Shown here in pieces: positions 7,781 to 15,364 of a DNA stretch of 28,792 nt. Position numbers and translations under genes: made by a program. The notes under the pieces were generated by a model. It was not told the DNA's origin. It saw nothing but the letters and a program-made list of their open reading frames with translations, and did not search any database. How positions within the stretch are numbered: position 1 is the stretch's first letter; the number at the start of each line of letters is the position of its first letter. Source of the stretch: SLAN01 sp046545955 (GTDB lineage: Bacteria; Spirochaetota; Spirochaetia; DSM-27196; SKKC01); assembly GCA_046545955.1 (NCBI GenBank), contig JBKGYS010000012.1, positions 1 to 28,792 of the forward strand, in the 5' to 3' direction.

Positions 7781-8869
7781 TCAAGCCGATGTAACAAAAT
7801 CGCGGTCGGGCCCGCCTGAAGCCGCGTTCTCGATGCTATCGACAATCCGTTCGCGCTGGGCCTGGATCTCGGGGCCCACGACTGGATCGTCGACGTTATG
7901 ACAGGCAACCGTATGCCCACTTTCGAGCTCTCTCGGTTGAGGGATTTCCTGTCGACACCGCTCGGTTGCGAACGGGCAGCGGGTGTGGAATACACAGCCT
8001 TCCGGCGGCTTCGATGGACTCGGTACATCGCCCTCGAGTAAGACCCTGGTTCGTGATTTCTCCACCGACGGCTGGGGAATCGGAACGGCCGACATAAGCG
8101 ATTGGGTGTAGGGATGCAGCGGGCGTGAAAACAGGTCTCTGTAGTCGGCCTGTTCCATAATCTTTCCCAGGTACATTACCGCGATGCGATGCGAGATGTG
8201 TTTTACCATGCTCAAATCGTGGGCGATGAACAGATACGTCAGGCCCAGCTCCCGCTGTAGCTCCTCGAGCAGATTTACAACCTGGGCCTGGATCGACACA
8301 TCGAGTGCGGATATCGGCTCGTCGCAGACAATGAAGCTCGGATTGAGCGCCAATGCGCGCGCGATACCGATTCGCTGTCGCTGTCCTCCGGAGAACTCGT
8401 GGGCAAACCGCTTCATATGATCGGGGTCCAAACCGACGAGTTCGAGCAACTGCTGTACCCTCGAACGCATTTTCGCGCCGTCACGCTCGCCCTGGATTAT
8501 CATCGGCTCGGCGACGATATTGGCTACCGAGTGCCGTGGGTTCAAGGACGAGTATGAATCCTGGAAGATCATTTGCATTTTCGGCCGCGCGTGGCGCAGA
8601 TCGTCCGGCTTCATCCCGGTGACATCCATGTCGCCGATTCGCACCTTGCCGGCGGTTGGCTGATATAAGCGCAGCATGCTCCTGCCCGTGGTCGACTTGC
8701 CACAACCGCTTTCACCGACGAGTCCGAGGGTTTCACCCGAGCGAATCGTGAAACTGATGTCGTCGACCGCCTTTACATCGCCCACTTTCCGACTGAACAC
8801 AACCCCACGCTTGATCGGAAAATACTGCTTCAGGTTATCTACCTGTACATACGGTTGGCGCTCACTCAT
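7781..8869 (-). CDS. Opp/Dpp-type ABC transporter ATP-binding protein (OppF-like)
   Basis: This is the second ATPase of the importer, 362 residues from the chosen start. It has Walker A GESGCGKST, signature FSGGQRQR, Walker B FIVCDEPISALD and the H-loop in FIAHDLS. The C-terminal oligopeptide-transporter domain has cysteines in GCVFHTRCPFATERC plus a later Cys; such cysteines hold an iron-sulfur cluster in some family members. I start it at the ATG at 8869 (MSERQPYVQ) because AAGGAGG lies six bases upstream; the frame opens farther up with an Arg-rich stretch inside the preceding gene. The start overlaps the end of the preceding ATPase gene by 8 nt. As the last gene, it completes the SBP-permease-permease-ATPase-ATPase order. 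Confidence 0.93.
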   Translation of the reverse strand: MSERQPYVQVDNLKQYFPIKRGVVFSRKVGDVKAVDDISFTIRSGETLGLVGESGCGKSTTGRSMLRLYQPTAGKVRIGDMDVTGMKPDDLRHARPKMQMIFQDSYSSLNPRHSVANIVAEPMIIQGERDGAKMRSRVQQLLELVGLDPDHMKRFAHEFSGGQRQRIGIARALALNPSFIVCDEPISALDVSIQAQVVNLLEELQRELGLTYLFIAHDLSMVKHISHRIAVMYLGKIMEQADYRDLFSRPLHPYTQSLMSAVPIPQPSVEKSRTRVLLEGDVPSPSKPPEGCVFHTRCPFATERCRQEIPQPRELESGHTVACHNVDDPVVGPEIQAQRERIVDSIENAASGGPDRDFVTSA

Positions 8870-9995
8870 AGACCGCCTCCTTCGACGCCGTCCCCGGGTA
8901 GACAAGTCCGACTTCGTCACTCGAACGCCTTTGATTTCGTTCGAGGTCGTAGAAGCATGCGCTAAGGTGAGCCTCCGCCCAGATATCCCGCTGCGCCGCC
9001 GCAGGTGCGCTATTCGGTCCGTAACTCCCTTCGGCGTCGAACAACGGGGGGCGTTCGCTCGTGCAGCGATCGAAGGCCCACGGACACCGCTCAGCGAAGG
9101 GGCACTGACGCGGAGGCGCGAAAAGGCTCGGTGGCGCGCCGCCTATGTTGACGAGTCGCTCCTGGGAGACGGCGAGCTTCGGAAGCGCGCCGAGCAACCC
9201 GATCGTGTAGGGATGCCGCGGATGGGAATAGAGACTCGCGATTTCTCCGTATTCCACAACCGTTCCTCCGTACATAACCATAAGCTCGTCGGCAATACCG
9301 GCAACAACTCCGAGATCGTGCGAAATCCAGATAACCGATATTGACAACTCCTTACTCAAGCGTTTCGCAAGGTCGGTGATCTGCGCCTGTACCGTTACGT
9401 CGAGCGCCGTCGTGGCTTCGTCGGCGATAAGAATATCGGGGTTACAGGATATGGCGATTGCAATGATCACCCGCTGACGCATGCCGCCGGAAAACTGGTG
9501 AGGATAATTATCGTATCGGTCTCGGGCGCTGGGAATACCGACATGATCGAGCAACTCGACAGCTCGATTTTTCGCCCCGTTTCCCCTCAGATCCGTGTGC
9601 TTCTTCACCGATTCGGCGATCTGGTCGCCAACGGTCATAAGCGGGTTAAGAGAACTCATCGGATCCTGAAAAATAAAGCCGATTCTATCACCCCGGTACT
9701 TTGACATCTGCCCCCGCTTCAGAGCCAGCAGGTCGACCGGCGTGCCGTTGGCCGGATAAAACATGGCTGAACCGGAGGTAATCTTCCCCGGCGGTTCCGC
9801 GATGAGACGCAGAAGCGACATCATCGAAACGCTTTTGCCGCTGCCACTTTCCCCGACGACTCCGAGCGTCCGGCCGCGCATAAGATCAAAGGAAACGTTG
9901 TTCACCGCGTGAACCGTGCCGTCCACGCTGTCAAACTGAACCGATAGATCCCGGACCTTCAACACCGGGTCCTTGTGCAAAGTTTCGTCGCTCAC
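8862..9995 (-). CDS. Opp/Dpp-type ABC transporter ATP-binding protein (OppD-like)
   Basis: The 377-residue first ATPase of the importer has Walker A GESGSGKS, Q-loop IFQDPMSSLNP, signature FSGGMRQR, Walker B ILIADEATTALD and the H-loop in WISHDLG. The C-terminal cysteine-containing domain (QCPFAERCPWAFDRC) is typical of OppD/DppD. The GTG start at 9995 has AAGGAG upstream and overlaps the stop of the permease gene as GTGA. It pairs with the second ATPase to power the two permeases. The C-terminal tail beyond the cysteine domain is longer than I would expect and carries no recognisable motif. Confidence 0.93.
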   Translation of the reverse strand: MSDETLHKDPVLKVRDLSVQFDSVDGTVHAVNNVSFDLMRGRTLGVVGESGSGKSVSMMSLLRLIAEPPGKITSGSAMFYPANGTPVDLLALKRGQMSKYRGDRIGFIFQDPMSSLNPLMTVGDQIAESVKKHTDLRGNGAKNRAVELLDHVGIPSARDRYDNYPHQFSGGMRQRVIIAIAISCNPDILIADEATTALDVTVQAQITDLAKRLSKELSISVIWISHDLGVVAGIADELMVMYGGTVVEYGEIASLYSHPRHPYTIGLLGALPKLAVSQERLVNIGGAPPSLFAPPRQCPFAERCPWAFDRCTSERPPLFDAEGSYGPNSAPAAAQRDIWAEAHLSACFYDLERNQRRSSDEVGLVYPGTASKEAVYE

Positions 9996-10891
9996 GAGGC
10001 ACTCCTTCGGATTTTCGGGTCGAGTATATCGCGCAACCAGTCACCGAGCAGATTCATGCCGAGAGACGTAAATACTATGGCGAGTCCCGGAAAGGCCGCC
10101 AGCCACGGCGAGAACTGAATGTACTGTCGTGCGACCGCCAGCATATTACCCCAGCTGGGAATGCCCGGTGGTACGCTGAGGCCGAGAAACCCGAGCCCGG
10201 CTTCGTAGAAAATCATCCCCGACATTTCGAACGTGCCAACCGTTATGAGCGGACCGATAAGGTTCGGCAGAATGTGGCGAAAGATGATCCGCCCGGGCCT
10301 CGCGCCGAGGCTGATCGCCGACTCCACATACCCTGACTTGCGAATCCTCAAGACTTCGCCTCTCGTAATCCGAACGAAAAGCGGAGCGTTGGTAAAGCCG
10401 AAAATGAGAATAACGTTCAGGAGGCTACGCCCGAGCACCGAGGCGACTACCACTACCAGGAGCAGGTACGGAATAGCCAGAAACAGATTGGCGACCCCCA
10501 TAATAATATTGTCCGTTCTCCCTCCGACGTAACCCGCGATCAGCCCAAGCAGCATTCCGAGGCTCATCGCTATAAGCACGCCGAAAAAGCCCACCGTAAG
10601 CGAAACGCGCGTTCCGAAGATTATTCGACTGAGCATATCCCGTCCGAGGTTGTCCGTACCAAAGGGATACTCCCAATCGCCTTCTTCCTGCCACGCGGGT
10701 GGTTGCCGGCTTATGCGTAAGTTCTGTTCGGTCGGACTATGCGGTGAGATGTACGGCGCGAATATGGCAGTAAAAACGACAATACCGAAAAGCACCGCAC
10801 CGACCAATCCTGCTTTATCGCGTAGAATTATCTTGAGTGCGCGCCGGAAAGGCGAGCGCACATTTCGTTTGTCTAATGCGTCAATCCTCAT
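9992..10891 (-). CDS. Opp/Dpp-type ABC transporter permease (OppC-like)
   Basis: This 299-residue inner-membrane permease has an N-terminal OppC-type segment (RDKAGLVGAVLFGIVVFTAIFAP) with the first membrane helix. Then comes the periplasmic HSPTEQNLRIS...FGTDNLGRDMLSR signature, and a binding-protein-dependent permease domain with the EAA loop (about 190-215, AISLGARPGRIIFRHILPN). The ending GDWLRDILDPKIR is characteristic of DppC/OppC. The ATG overlaps the 3' end of the preceding permease gene by 11 nt, with GAGGA upstream. Substrate class cannot be told from the permease. Confidence 0.94.
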   Translation of the reverse strand: MRIDALDKRNVRSPFRRALKIILRDKAGLVGAVLFGIVVFTAIFAPYISPHSPTEQNLRISRQPPAWQEEGDWEYPFGTDNLGRDMLSRIIFGTRVSLTVGFFGVLIAMSLGMLLGLIAGYVGGRTDNIIMGVANLFLAIPYLLLVVVVASVLGRSLLNVILIFGFTNAPLFVRITRGEVLRIRKSGYVESAISLGARPGRIIFRHILPNLIGPLITVGTFEMSGMIFYEAGLGFLGLSVPPGIPSWGNMLAVARQYIQFSPWLAAFPGLAIVFTSLGMNLLGDWLRDILDPKIRRSAS

Positions 10892-11801
10892 AGCGAATCC
10901 TCGGATCTATCAGCGCGTATGCAATATCTGTCAACAGGTTAAGAACGACGACGAAGCCCGCGCTGAACACCGCGATGGCTTGTACGAGCGGGAAATCCCG
11001 GGCCTGTACCGCCTGATCTATCATGCGACCGATACCCGGCCATGAGAAAATACTCTCGATATAAATGGAGCCCCCGAGCATATACCCGAACTGCACACCC
11101 ACGATACTTACAAGGGTAATCGAAACGTTTCGGAAAACGTGGCGAGCGAGAACCTGGGATTCCTCAATTCCTTTGCTGTATGCGGTGCGAATGTAGTCCT
11201 CACTCCGAACTTCGAGAACCGCCGACCGCACGAGCCGGGTAAACTGTCCGAGTGGGAAGAAACCGAGAGCAATCGCCGGCAGCACAACCGAAGCGAATCC
11301 ATCCCTTCCAAAGCTCGGAAACCACTCCAGGTTCACCGCAAAGATAACGATAAGCATGAGCGCGAGCCAGAAGTTCGGAACAGTCTGACCGAGTAGACCG
11401 AACGCTCGCGCGAGAGTGTCCCAGACAGTCCCCGGCCTCGAGCCGCCAATTACGCCGAGGGGAATCGCGAACAGGAGCGCAAATCCGATCGCAGCAAAGG
11501 TCAGCTGCAATGTGGCAGGAACCCGCTCGATGACAAGTTCCATAGCCGGCGCCCGGTAGTGAAGCGAGCGTCCGAAGTTTCCTCGGAATGCCCCTCCCAT
11601 GTATCGAGTAAACTGGATGAAAAGCGGGTCATCAAAGCCCATGGCCTCGCGCATCTCCTCTACGCGTTCGGGAGAAGCATCGCGCGGAACCATCGCTCGG
11701 GCAGGATCGCCGGTCAAACGTACCATGAAAAACGTAATCATCAGTACGCCCACCATCAGCAAAGCCGACTGGATAAGCCGGCTGAACAGGTATCGCTGCA
11801 T
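10881..11801 (-). CDS. Opp/Dpp-type ABC transporter permease (OppB-like)
   Basis: The 306-residue inner-membrane permease begins MQRYLFSRLIQSALLMVGVL, a standard DppB/OppB opening. It has the periplasmic GDPAR...GFDDPLFIQFTRYMG stretch, the RVPATLQLTFAAI helix, the EAA loop (TAYSKGIEESQVLARHVFRN), and the ending NLLTDIAYALIDPRIRYE. The start at 11801 is set by AGGAGG four bases upstream; the in-frame extension to 11870 would cross an intergenic hairpin. It follows the binding-protein gene after a 150-bp gap that holds two strong hairpins, which may lower permease expression relative to the binding protein. Confidence 0.94.
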   Translation of the reverse strand: MQRYLFSRLIQSALLMVGVLMITFFMVRLTGDPARAMVPRDASPERVEEMREAMGFDDPLFIQFTRYMGGAFRGNFGRSLHYRAPAMELVIERVPATLQLTFAAIGFALLFAIPLGVIGGSRPGTVWDTLARAFGLLGQTVPNFWLALMLIVIFAVNLEWFPSFGRDGFASVVLPAIALGFFPLGQFTRLVRSAVLEVRSEDYIRTAYSKGIEESQVLARHVFRNVSITLVSIVGVQFGYMLGGSIYIESIFSWPGIGRMIDQAVQARDFPLVQAIAVFSAGFVVVLNLLTDIAYALIDPRIRYED

Positions 11802-11833
11802 GAATCCTCCTGGTGTGGGAACGCCCGCAAAGC

Positions 11834-11886
11834 CGGGTAACGCGATGTGCACCCCCGCGAGCGGGTGCAACCGTCCGCGTTACCCG
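11834..11886 (-). promoter_or_regulatory. long intercistronic hairpin between binding-protein and permease genes
   Basis: The outer stem CGGGTAACGCG/CGCGTTACCCG (11 bp) encloses an asymmetric internal loop and an inner stem TGCACCC/GGGTGCA (7 bp). No U-run follows on the minus strand, so it is more likely an mRNA-stabilising or attenuating structure than a full terminator. Confidence 0.65.
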
Positions 11887-11893
11887 AAACAAG

Positions 11894-11924
11894 CTCTCCG
11901 AGCCGGCCGACGCCGCCCGGAGAG
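11894..11924 (-). promoter_or_regulatory. second intercistronic hairpin after the binding-protein gene
   Basis: CTCTCCG (11894-11900) and CGGAGAG (11918-11924) pair perfectly around a 17-nt GC-rich loop, about 28 nt after the binding-protein stop codon. With the next hairpin it forms a tandem pair typical of sites where 3' decay stops and the upstream message persists. Confidence 0.5.
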
Positions 11925-11951
11925 GCCTGTAGTGCTGCGAAACGGGCGCCT

Positions 11952-13505
11952 CTATTCGTCTATAGAGGTGAACATGAGGAAGTAGTCCTCGGCAGCGCGA
12001 GGGTTGTAATCCACGACACTAGCGCGGGTTGCCTCGAACGTTTCAGGAACGTAGAGATAGATGAACGGAGGATTCTCGTACATGTAGTTATGCAGCTCGC
12101 TGTAAAGCTCGGCACGCTCTTCCTGATCGACCGTGCGCTCGATATCGTTCATATACTCGGTAATCGTCTCTTCCTGCCACGCCGAGAAGCTCGCGTCTTC
12201 GCCGTCGAGCGCGCCACGAAGTCTCGGCAGCGCCTCGCCCGAGCGCTCGGACCAGCTGTCGCCGAACAGAGGGGGAAGTTCTTTCTCGGCTTGGAGATCC
12301 CAGTAGCGTCCCGACTCCATTGTTTCAAGATCCGTTTCGATACCGACATCCTCAAGATATCCCTGGACCGCCTCGGCAACCTGAACAAAGTTCGTGTAGG
12401 CGCCCTCAGGAGCGGCAAATCCCATTTCGAATCCGTCGGGATACCCGGCCTCTTCGAGCAACTCGCGCGCCCGATCGGGGTCGTACGGATAGGGATCGAT
12501 GCCGTCGTCGTACCCGAGGTTTCCGCTGGTCAGGAGACCCGTGGACAGTTCGCCCGTACCTCCGAAGAGGCTTTCGAGAATAGCCTGGCGGTCAACCGCG
12601 TAGTTCATCGCCTGGCGGACCCGGACATCCTCGGTCGGTTCATCGACACCGGTGGTCAGGTTGTTAAACGCAATATAGAAGGCGCGGTCAATCGGGTAGC
12701 TGACTACTTCGACATCATCGCTTCCGCGAAGACTTTCAGCCTGCTCGAAGTCGAGGCGGTTTACAATATCGACCTCGCCGGTCTGGATTGCCGCCATTCG
12801 GGTGGAAGCCTCGGGGATCGGCACATAAACGACTTCATCGACACGCGGGAGCCCCTCGCGCCAGTAATCTTCGTTAGCCTCCATTACAATGCGGTCTTCA
12901 CGAACCCATTCGACAAACTCGAACGGCCCGGTACCGACCGGCGCTCGCCCGAACTCGTCATCGCCAACCTCCTCGGTGTACTCAGGGGGCACCATATTCC
13001 AGTGCTGAGCCATAATACCGAGCAGAAGCGCATCCGGCTCTTCGGTGGTAACGCGAACCGTATATTCGTCGATCGCTTCGACCGAGTCCGCGCGCGCCCA
13101 GCGGTCGCTATACGAGAGCTCAGAGCGCTGACCGCGTTCCCAGGAATACACGACTGCTTCCGCGTTGAAGGGCTCTCCGTTGTGAAACTCAACGTCCTCA
13201 CGAAGCTCGAATGTGTACTCCCTGCCGTCGTCGGACACTTCCCAGCTTTCGGCAAGCGCGGGTTCGATTTCCGCTTCGTCGTTCTGAAACACGAGACTGT
13301 CGAACATCTGCCAGGAGACATTCTGGGCGTTTCGCTCCGCGGCATCCGTCGCGTCGATCGAGTTCGGGAAGGTGGGAACCGCAACGCGAAGCGTCTTCTC
13401 TTCCTCGTCCGCCGAACCCTCTTCTCCTGCTTCCTGCTGTCCGCCACCGAACGCGGCGAATGACACGAGCAGGAGCACAATAAGCAAACTACTTGCTTTT
13501 TTCAT
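11952..13505 (-). CDS. ABC transporter substrate-binding protein, family 5 (OppA/DppA type)
   Basis: The 517-residue exported binding protein has family-5 landmarks: LRVAVPTFPNSIDATDA, MFDSLVFQND, LAESWEVSDDGREYTFELREDVEFHNGEPFNAEAV, GTGPFEFVEW, VRQAMNYAVDR, and DPDRARELLEEAGYP. The signal peptide MKKASSLLIVLLLVSFAAFGGGQQE has no lipobox cysteine, so how it is held at the inner membrane is unclear. The mature protein is strikingly acidic from the start (EAGEEGSADEEEK), as in salt-tolerant organisms. AAGGAG precedes the ATG. Family 5 binds peptides, nickel or oligosaccharides; the neighbouring beta-glucosidase and ROK regulator make a beta-glucoside plausible. The order SBP-permease-permease-ATPase-ATPase is complete. 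Confidence 0.94.
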   Translation of the reverse strand: MKKASSLLIVLLLVSFAAFGGGQQEAGEEGSADEEEKTLRVAVPTFPNSIDATDAAERNAQNVSWQMFDSLVFQNDEAEIEPALAESWEVSDDGREYTFELREDVEFHNGEPFNAEAVVYSWERGQRSELSYSDRWARADSVEAIDEYTVRVTTEEPDALLLGIMAQHWNMVPPEYTEEVGDDEFGRAPVGTGPFEFVEWVREDRIVMEANEDYWREGLPRVDEVVYVPIPEASTRMAAIQTGEVDIVNRLDFEQAESLRGSDDVEVVSYPIDRAFYIAFNNLTTGVDEPTEDVRVRQAMNYAVDRQAILESLFGGTGELSTGLLTSGNLGYDDGIDPYPYDPDRARELLEEAGYPDGFEMGFAAPEGAYTNFVQVAEAVQGYLEDVGIETDLETMESGRYWDLQAEKELPPLFGDSWSERSGEALPRLRGALDGEDASFSAWQEETITEYMNDIERTVDQEERAELYSELHNYMYENPPFIYLYVPETFEATRASVVDYNPRAAEDYFLMFTSIDE

Positions 13506-13652
13506 GGCTACTCCTTATGAAGGCCTTTTTGATATGCGTAACCGACCGGGCCACGCTGCCGGCTACGCACTTGATACGCTCACGCGCACTTTTGTAACAC
13601 CACATAGTAGGATGTCGGCGTTAACGTTTCGTTAGCCGCAGATAAAACCTTC

Positions 13653-13681
13653 CGGCTTCACCTCCTTTGGGGCTGAAACCG
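13653..13681 (-). promoter_or_regulatory. leader hairpin with Shine-Dalgarno-like loop
   Basis: On the minus strand CGGTTTCA and TGAAGCCG form an 8-bp stem (one G-U) around a 13-nt loop containing AAAGGAGG, a perfect complement of the 16S rRNA 3' end. No start codon lies at normal spacing, and the next gene begins about 150 nt on. Function unknown. Confidence 0.35.
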
Positions 13682-13726
13682 TCGGTGCTCTGATTGCTGG
13701 GCCCAGTTTGTTCAAAACGCGTTCAT

Positions 13727-13745
13727 CTGTCCACCAGCTTGGTGT
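13727..13745. repeat. 19-bp intergenic motif, copy 1
   Basis: CTGTCCACCAnnnTGGTGT contains the inverted repeat CACCA-N3-TGGTG and abuts the -10 box at 13746. A second copy, matching at 17 of 19 positions, lies at 24475-24493. It could be an operator or a small dispersed repeat. Confidence 0.5.
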
Positions 13746-13751
13746 TATAAT
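13743..13751 (+). promoter_or_regulatory. extended -10 promoter of the HAD gene
   Basis: TGTTATAAT is a perfect extended -10 element (TG-n-TATAAT). No good -35 is present at 17 bp, which the extended -10 can compensate for. The leader to the ATG at 13869 would be about 110 nt and would include the tandem repeats. Confidence 0.5.
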
Positions 13752-13793
13752 TGTGTCTGAGCAGAAGCGGTCGGCTCCGTAGGCGGATACACG

Positions 13794-13841
13794 GGAACAG
13801 CGCGGGCCCGGAATAGCGCAGGCCGGGAATAGCGCAGGCCT
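13794..13841. repeat. three tandem 16-bp repeats
   Basis: Units at 13794-13809, 13810-13825 and 13826-13841 follow the pattern GGAAYAGCGCRGGCCn. Units two and three differ at one base and unit one differs at two or three. They lie in the leader of the HAD gene. The 16-bp period is not a multiple of three, so they do not reflect a coding repeat. Confidence 0.8.
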
Positions 13842-13868
13842 GGAGCACCGCTACTGGCGCACAACGAT

Positions 13869-14657
13869 ATGCAGGAAACTACCCACGCAACGGCCCACGA
13901 GATCCGAGGCATCCTCTTCGATAAAGACGGTACGCTCTTCGACTTTCGGAAAACCTGGTTGCCGATTCTTCTGGCCGCCGCCGAGCATATCGCAGGCGAC
14001 GATCAGGCGCTCGCGAAGGCGCTCGCAAAAGCGGGAGGATACGACCCTGACAGCGACCGGTTCGACGCATCGGGTCCGATTGCGGCGGGAAACGCCGAAG
14101 ACATGGCCGACGCATGGCGCGACGTGCTGCTGCGATACGGATGGGCCGATGCCGAGACACATTCAGAATCGACCGACGGTAAACGGCTTGTCACCCCGAA
14201 GCGCGCTGAACTCGTCGCGCAGATCGACACGGCCAGCCGCGAAACCGGGGTTACAACGAGCGTCCCCGTGACCGACCTGTACGTCCTGTTTTCGCGGCTG
14301 CACGCGTCGGGACGTATCCTCGGACTCGCGACAAGCGACAGCGAAGAGGCGGCGCACGCGTCGCTGAGACGCGAGGGGATAGAGACGTTTTTTTCGGTGG
14401 TAACGGGTTACGATTCGCCGGGCGCCGCAAAACCGTCGGCGGAGGTTGTCTACACGTTTTGCCGACGAACCGGCGTGCGGAGGCAGAATGTCTGCGTCGT
14501 AGGCGACACGTGGCACGATATCGAGATGGCGAAGGCCGCCGGCGCGCGCTCGATCGCGGTTCTCACCGGAGCAGTTGAACGAGAATCGCTTGAGCCCTAC
14601 GCCGATATTGTCCTTCCAAGCATCGCCGAGCTTCCGGAGTACCTGGGTATCGATTGA
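13869..14657 (+). CDS. HAD-superfamily (subfamily IA) phosphatase, Gph-like
   Basis: The 262-residue cytoplasmic phosphatase has all four HAD motifs: I DKDGTL (nucleophile Asp18, acid Asp20), II ATSDS, III the Lys in GAAKPS, and IV VVGDTWHDIEMA (Asp213). An alpha-helical cap of about 100 residues sits between motifs I and II. The fold and motifs resemble phosphoglycolate phosphatase, but the cap is longer than in the short Gph enzymes and the substrate is not evident. No good Shine-Dalgarno precedes the ATG. It is convergent with the following outer-membrane gene (24 bp between stops). Confidence 0.88.
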   Translation: MQETTHATAHEIRGILFDKDGTLFDFRKTWLPILLAAAEHIAGDDQALAKALAKAGGYDPDSDRFDASGPIAAGNAEDMADAWRDVLLRYGWADAETHSESTDGKRLVTPKRAELVAQIDTASRETGVTTSVPVTDLYVLFSRLHASGRILGLATSDSEEAAHASLRREGIETFFSVVTGYDSPGAAKPSAEVVYTFCRRTGVRRQNVCVVGDTWHDIEMAKAAGARSIAVLTGAVERESLEPYADIVLPSIAELPEYLGID

Positions 14658-14681
14658 TTCCCGCTCTGCAGCAGGTCGCTT

Positions 14682-15245
14682 CTAGAACTGCATGCCGCCC
14701 TGGAACAGAACCGAGTTTACCGATTCCGGCGTAGAGGCACGCCTGTTTCTGCGCGTATCCGATGTTATCGGCGAAAATCCGGCCTGGAGGTGAAGAAACA
14801 GTCCCACCGAGTCGGTCAGATAGTAGGTGACGCCCCCGCTCGCACCCACCCCAAGCGAAAAGAGCGTTGACGATTGCCCGTTGTTACCGAACCGATACGA
14901 CTCGAGCCCGCTGTTAACGCCCGCGCCGAAGTGAAAGCCGGTATTGTCCCATTCCGACCCGTACCGCGCTCCGACAAGCATGTCGCCGGCCAACGCACGA
15001 TTCTCGGCGAGCTCGTCCGCCTTCTCGAGAAGTCCGACGTTGCTACTCGCGAATAAGCCCTTCGCGAAGTCGGTCATGAACGTTGCGTTGATTCCCGAAA
15101 ATGAGTAGGTGTGATAACCACCCTCTGCGGTTTCGTGACTCCGCGTTCCCCGGGCCGCGGAAATGCCAAGGTTGTCGGCTCCGAAAATCATGCCGGCAGT
15201 AAGCAGGAGCACGCCAACGAGAAAAAGTATCCGGGTTCCTGTCAT
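14682..15245 (-). CDS. small outer-membrane beta-barrel protein
   Basis: The 187-residue exported protein has a signal peptide (MTGTRILFLVGVLLLTAGMIFGA, cleavage about residue 23). The mature region is rich in Gly, Ser and aromatic residues in alternating strands and ends in GGMQF, whose terminal Phe is the usual recognition signal for outer-membrane barrel assembly. The size fits an 8-stranded barrel. No named family was recognised. The gene has a GGGGG purine run before its ATG and is divergent from the CysQ-like gene across 119 bp. Confidence 0.75.
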   Translation of the reverse strand: MTGTRILFLVGVLLLTAGMIFGADNLGISAARGTRSHETAEGGYHTYSFSGINATFMTDFAKGLFASSNVGLLEKADELAENRALAGDMLVGARYGSEWDNTGFHFGAGVNSGLESYRFGNNGQSSTLFSLGVGASGGVTYYLTDSVGLFLHLQAGFSPITSDTRRNRRASTPESVNSVLFQGGMQF

Positions 15246-15364
15246 AGCTTTACCCCCGTAGGTATGGAGGATTCTCCGTTTAAGGCATAAAGTGTGACAC
15301 GGAGGGAGTGGGCGTGTACAGCACCGTGACTCCCGGGCTACACTGAATCGCCGTTTCGAATGCC

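Larger units (their letters stand above)
13506..13868. other. 363-bp divergent intergenic region (binding-protein gene / HAD gene)
   Basis: This gap holds, from left to right, a hairpin with a Shine-Dalgarno-like loop (13653-13681), a 19-bp motif with an inverted repeat (13727-13745), an extended -10 promoter (13743-13751) and three 16-bp tandem repeats (13794-13841). I found no credible gene in it. For the leftward binding-protein gene I see only a weak TACTAT -10 (13604-13609) without a good -35. Confidence 0.6.

Noticed and set aside
11801..11870. Extension of the OppB-like gene to 11870
   Set aside because: It would start inside an intergenic hairpin, while AGGAGG lies right before the ATG at 11801.
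11847..13463. A 538-codon open frame on the plus strand opposite the binding-protein gene
   Set aside because: It is antisense to a clear family-5 binding protein with ribosome binding site and signal peptide, and its translation shows no known motif. Long antisense frames are expected here from the GC-rich, acidic codon use.
13658..13668. CACCTCCTTT resembling the 3' end of 16S rRNA
   Set aside because: Only ten bases match and no other rRNA sequence surrounds them; it is better viewed as a Shine-Dalgarno-like sequence on the opposite strand.
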